From: JBBRLG01 sp038231495
GTDB lineage: Bacteria > Planctomycetota > Planctomycetia > Gemmatales > Gemmataceae
DNA: 8,418 bases
Direction: 5' to 3'
NCBI GenBank assembly: GCA_038231495.1
Contig: JBBRLG010000332.1
Span: 1 to 8,418, forward strand
Shown here: piece after piece, positions 5,969 through 8,418 of the stretch
Layout of the letters: every line of letters starts with the position of its first letter
How positions within the stretch are numbered: the first letter of the stretch is position 1
Made by a program: the position numbers and the translations under genes
Notes under the pieces: model-generated
What the model saw: the letters and a program-made list of their open reading frames with translations, nothing else
Told to the model about the DNA's origin: nothing
Databases searched by the model: none

Positions 5969-6122
5969 TTGTTGGCTGAACCCGCGCAGCAGCCAGCAAG
6001 CGAGCCGCTTGCGGCTACGGCGGGCCGCTTGTGGCTACGGGCGTTTGTGTCACCTTGGACCGCGTTGCGTATAAACCAAAGAAAGCGGCGGAAAAGCGCC
6101 GCACTCCAAAAAAAGGCGTTAG

Positions 6123-6170
6123 CCAATTTATTCACAAGCTCTCAGTCTGGTTCTCGTCATCGCGGGGTCG
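6123..6170 (+). other. Signal-peptide-coding stretch upstream of the assigned cytochrome start
   Basis: Directly after an in-frame TAG (6120-6122), the cytochrome frame reads PIYSQALSLVLVIAGS and continues into LPTADG. LSLVLVIAG is a typical hydrophobic export core, but the usual initiator methionine and Lys/Arg residues are absent. A secreted cytochrome c needs this signal because haem attachment happens in the periplasm. The original 5' end may have been lost when the adjacent repeat arrived. Confidence 0.6.
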
Positions 6171-8075
6171 TTGCCGACGGCGGACGGGTCGGGCAAGCTG
6201 GCCGGCCAGGTTCGCACCATTTTTCAAAACCATTGCATTCAGTGTCACGGCAGCGACAAGACGGCCAGGGCCGATCTCAAAATTCTCGACCATAACCAAC
6301 TCGTCAACCCAAATCGGTCCCTGGTGGTGAAGGGCAAGCCCGACGAGTCGGCACTGCTGCAACTCGTCGAATGCGGCTCCATGCCGCCCGGCACCGCCCG
6401 CAAAGTGTCCGAAGCGGACCTCATCGTGCTGCGCGAATGGGTCGCGGCCGGTGCCCCGGATTTCCCGCCGCGGTCGAGCGAGTCCGACATCCTCGCCCAG
6501 ATTCAGCTCGACGTGAACAAGCTTGCTCCCGCCGACCGGGCCAACGTGCGCTACCTCAGCCTCAACCACCTGCTCGACGACCCCGACGCCGCCAAGGATT
6601 TGGACGCCTACCGGGCCGCACTCGTCAAGGCGCTCAACCTCCTCTCCACGAAAGCCAAGATCGTTGACCTCGAGCCGATTGACCCGGACCGAACCATCTT
6701 CCGCATCCGGATCAATGCACTCGGCTGGGACAAACGGCCCTTCGCTCCGAACCCGCAAAACGCCGTGAAGGAAATCGACCCAGGGCGTATCAACCTCTAC
6801 GATTTGATCCTGCTCGAATACCCCCACGCCACGCCGTTGGACGATTCGGCTCAAAGCAAAATCCTGGTCGAAACGTATTTGAATCCCTTGCAAATGGTGC
6901 GACCCGTGCCGTACGTTCGCGGCGACTGGTTCGCGGCCGTCGCCACCGAAGCGCCGCTGTACAACGACCTACTTATGCTACCGGCATCGCTGCCGGGCCT
7001 GGAAAAAAAGCTAGGTGTCGAGCAATCCGCCCGCAATCGGGCCGGCCTGACGACTTCGGAGTACATTCGCCTGAACCGCGTCCTCGAACGCGGCTCGAAC
7101 GCCAAGGCGGTCTACTGGCGCACGTTCGACCTGGAATTGCCAAAGACGTTGGCCGGCCTGTTGAAAGAGGCGACAGCCGAGTCGCCGGAACACCTCGGCG
7201 GCGAGGCGATTTTCAGTTTGCCGAACGGCCTGCCGGGTTTCTACGTGGCCGACGCTTCCTTTTCCAAACCCAAGGAAGGCCGGCTCGACGCCATCCCCGC
7301 CGGGCGACTCGTCGCGAAGCCGGCGTCCGGCGGGATGCCCAACGGTCGGTCCTGCATGGCCTGTCACGCGGCGGGGTTGCGGCCGTTCAAGGACGAGGTG
7401 GCGAAGAACGCCGGTGAGACGGTGAACAAGGAGATGTTGGCCAAATGGTATCCGCCGTTGGACGAGGCTGTCGCCGAGGATAACGGTCGCTTCGCCACGA
7501 CGCTGGCGAAATTGCCGGGACAACCCGCCGGCCGCGACCCGCTGGCGTTGGTGGTCGAGCACTACGCGCGGAAACCGGCGCGCGGCCTGTTGCCCATCGA
7601 CGGCCTTGGGATGCCGGCGAGTACACCGCTCGGCTCGCCCGTGAAAATTGAACTGGAAACGCAAACCGTCGATGGCAAGCCGGCAACCGTGTTTCACCTC
7701 AACGAGATGGTACGCATATACCTAAAAAATGCTGGTATCGAGGCGATCAAATATGAATTCGTGGCAACCGACCGTCTGGGCCGCAAGATCCCGCTCGGCG
7801 TAAAGACGCTGCAGGCGGGCGGGTTTATTACCTTTGACTTGCCGACCGGAAAAAAACGGGAAGAAGCGGGTCAGGAACACATGATCGTCTTCGCGTCCGA
7901 GGAAGCACTTCCCGCCGGCGTGATATGCAAACCAGCCGAGGAGGGCGTCACCGCCCGCTACATTCATGCGCTGTCCAAGATCGACGAGGACAACAAGACG
8001 ATCCGCACGCTACTCGACCCGACGCGGGTCGTGAAAAAGACGGTCACGTTTGAGACGGTGGGCGGCAAGGAATAG
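6171..8075 (+). CDS. Exported di-haem c-type cytochrome, planctomycete type
   Basis: From TTG 6171 this gives 634 residues. Haem site 1 is C22-I-Q-C25-H26 (HCIQCHG) in a small cytochrome c domain (about 9-97) with a likely axial Met71 (SMPPG) and the family ending LREWVAAGAPDFP. Haem site 2 is C395-M-A-C398-H399, preceded by IFSLPNGLPGFYVAD and NGRSCMACHAAG, a pattern I recall from planctomycete proteins. Residues about 490-590 (beta-rich, FHLNEMVRIYLKN ... DLPTGKKREE ... LPAGVICKP) resemble DUF4384-like envelope domains by eye. It should be periplasmic and carry electrons or sense redox state. The start is uncertain: the frame is open upstream to a TAG at 6120-6122 and reads SQALSLVLVIAGSLPTADG, a signal-peptide core, but no ATG, GTG or TTG precedes it. 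ATT 6126 (with AAAGG nine bases before) or CTG 6147 are the only near-cognate candidates. The palindromic element ends just before this point. Confidence 0.88.
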   Translation: MPTADGSGKLAGQVRTIFQNHCIQCHGSDKTARADLKILDHNQLVNPNRSLVVKGKPDESALLQLVECGSMPPGTARKVSEADLIVLREWVAAGAPDFPPRSSESDILAQIQLDVNKLAPADRANVRYLSLNHLLDDPDAAKDLDAYRAALVKALNLLSTKAKIVDLEPIDPDRTIFRIRINALGWDKRPFAPNPQNAVKEIDPGRINLYDLILLEYPHATPLDDSAQSKILVETYLNPLQMVRPVPYVRGDWFAAVATEAPLYNDLLMLPASLPGLEKKLGVEQSARNRAGLTTSEYIRLNRVLERGSNAKAVYWRTFDLELPKTLAGLLKEATAESPEHLGGEAIFSLPNGLPGFYVADASFSKPKEGRLDAIPAGRLVAKPASGGMPNGRSCMACHAAGLRPFKDEVAKNAGETVNKEMLAKWYPPLDEAVAEDNGRFATTLAKLPGQPAGRDPLALVVEHYARKPARGLLPIDGLGMPASTPLGSPVKIELETQTVDGKPATVFHLNEMVRIYLKNAGIEAIKYEFVATDRLGRKIPLGVKTLQAGGFITFDLPTGKKREEAGQEHMIVFASEEALPAGVICKPAEEGVTARYIHALSKIDEDNKTIRTLLDPTRVVKKTVTFETVGGKE

Positions 8076-8104
8076 TCAGGTGTGCTGCGTCCGAGGCGAG
8101 CGGC

Positions 8105-8418
8105 TTGCAGGTCAACGCCACCATCGGCGGGGCGACCCTCACGGGCACCTACGGCCTTGAGATCAACACCGCGGTCAGCCCGTTGCTGAGTCTACCGGCC
8201 GGTCCCTTTTTCCAGTTCAAGGGCGACGCGCAGACGTTGACCTTGCCGGGCGCGGCCCTGAGCAACGCTTCATGGACGCCGCCACCTCGGGCGGTTACGA
8301 CTACCCCCTGAACGCCGGCGACAACGTCGGCCTGCTCGGCATCCCCGGCGTCACGCCCGCCGGCATCGCCGGCCCGACCTCGGCGGCCACCGTCACCGTT
8401 CAGTTCAACAACCACAAC
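8105..8418 (+). pseudogene. 5'-truncated, frameshifted fragment of a probable surface protein
   Basis: Starting around a TTG at 8105 the first frame encodes QVNATIGGATLTGTYGLEI and on through FFQFKGDAQTLTLPGAALSNA, then collapses into a Pro/Thr-rich tail and stops at 8309-8311. From 8269-8272 a different frame takes over with MDAATSGGYDYPLNAGDNVG and runs open past the window edge. The second frame is reached from the first by the loss of one base near 8264-8271. Both parts share the Gly/Ala/Thr-rich, beta-strand style of large planctomycete surface or adhesin-like proteins. There is no ATG, no signal peptide and only 29 bases between the cytochrome stop and 8105. It is either a decayed fragment or a sequencing error; a natural start at ATG 8272 cannot be excluded. 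Function unknown. Confidence 0.45.

Larger units (their letters stand above)
5838..6116. repeat. Nested palindromic REP/BIME-like element
   Basis: An approximately 280-bp element that is nearly its own reverse complement. Outer arms: 5838-5874 matches the reverse complement of 6078-6116 with one mismatch and a two-base difference in a T-run. Inner arms: about 5915-5978 matches the reverse complement of 5990-6051, with 32 bases perfect, a 3-base gap and three mismatches, around an 11-base loop (5979-5989). The inner arms contain four copies of a GTAGCCACAAGCGGC-like unit: two direct (GTAG at 5926 and 5950, period 24) and two inverted (CTAC at 6015 and 6035). GTAG at the foot of a small palindrome is the hallmark of REP sequences moved by RAYT transposases. 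A further small palindrome, GGCAGT-ACTAT-ACTGCC, lies at 5883-5899. No transposase is encoded, so any movement would be in trans. It occupies the whole gap between two genes. Confidence 0.8.

Noticed and set aside
4521..5999. 492-codon minus-strand ORF opposite the 4431 gene
   Set aside because: Starts in the palindromic element, has no signal peptide or domain pattern, and overlaps fully a + strand gene with a good ribosome site and signal peptide.
5923..6041. GTAG units considered as CRISPR repeats
   Set aside because: Two units are direct but the other two are inverted, and the separation is only two bases or less; no spacer sequence is present.
6031..6330. ATG-started 99-codon frame across the cytochrome start
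   Set aside because: It reads through the palindromic element and then out of frame across the CIQCH-coding region; the cytochrome frame is clearly the coding one.

Overview
The window reads as one chromosomal block from a high-GC planctomycete, most likely a Gemmata-like (Gemmataceae) bacterium. Three things suggest this: an ECF sigma factor of the type planctomycetes carry in large numbers, a secreted WD40-repeat/caspase-like protease pair whose linking motif is typical of that phylum, and a planctomycete-style c-type cytochrome. The intergenic DNA also carries short repeats (octamer CCCCTGGT-type, heptamer YCCGAAA and GTAG-footed palindromes) of a kind I associate with these genomes. All supported genes lie on the + strand; the long minus-strand ORFs are shadows of GC-rich coding DNA.

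Layout: (1) 5-673 ECF sigma factor, whose last codons run into a repeat. (2) 602-771 a large imperfect inverted repeat whose right arm is built from an 8-bp tandem repeat. (3) 845-2803 an exported WD40 beta-propeller protein ending in a PDZ-like segment. (4) 2861-4294 a caspase-like (C14) protease with an intact His/Cys dyad and a canonical EF-hand loop. Items 3 and 4 are in the same reading frame and are separated only by one TAG codon and a short unmatched linker, so they look like a single ancestral WD40-caspase gene that has been split. (5) 4316-4378 nine heptamer repeats. (6) 4431-5834 an exported protein of unknown function with a weakly CsgG/FlgO-like N-terminal part. (7) 5838-6116 a nested, almost fully palindromic REP/BIME-like element whose left end probably also acts as a transcription terminator. 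(8) about 6123-8075 a di-haem c-type cytochrome whose signal-peptide core is visible but whose normal start codon is missing, immediately next to the palindromic element. (9) 8105-8418 the frameshifted, 5'-truncated start of a probable surface-protein remnant that runs off the window.

The three central genes may form one envelope-associated module: a secreted propeller/PDZ scaffold with a caspase-like protease, a secreted partner, and a secreted cytochrome, possibly under the ECF sigma factor. The shared direction and (for the WD40, hypothetical and cytochrome proteins) export signals are visible or partly visible. The functional link is inference. Each intergenic gap between these genes is occupied by a different repeat family, and three of the genes show an irregular end or interruption at or near such material.
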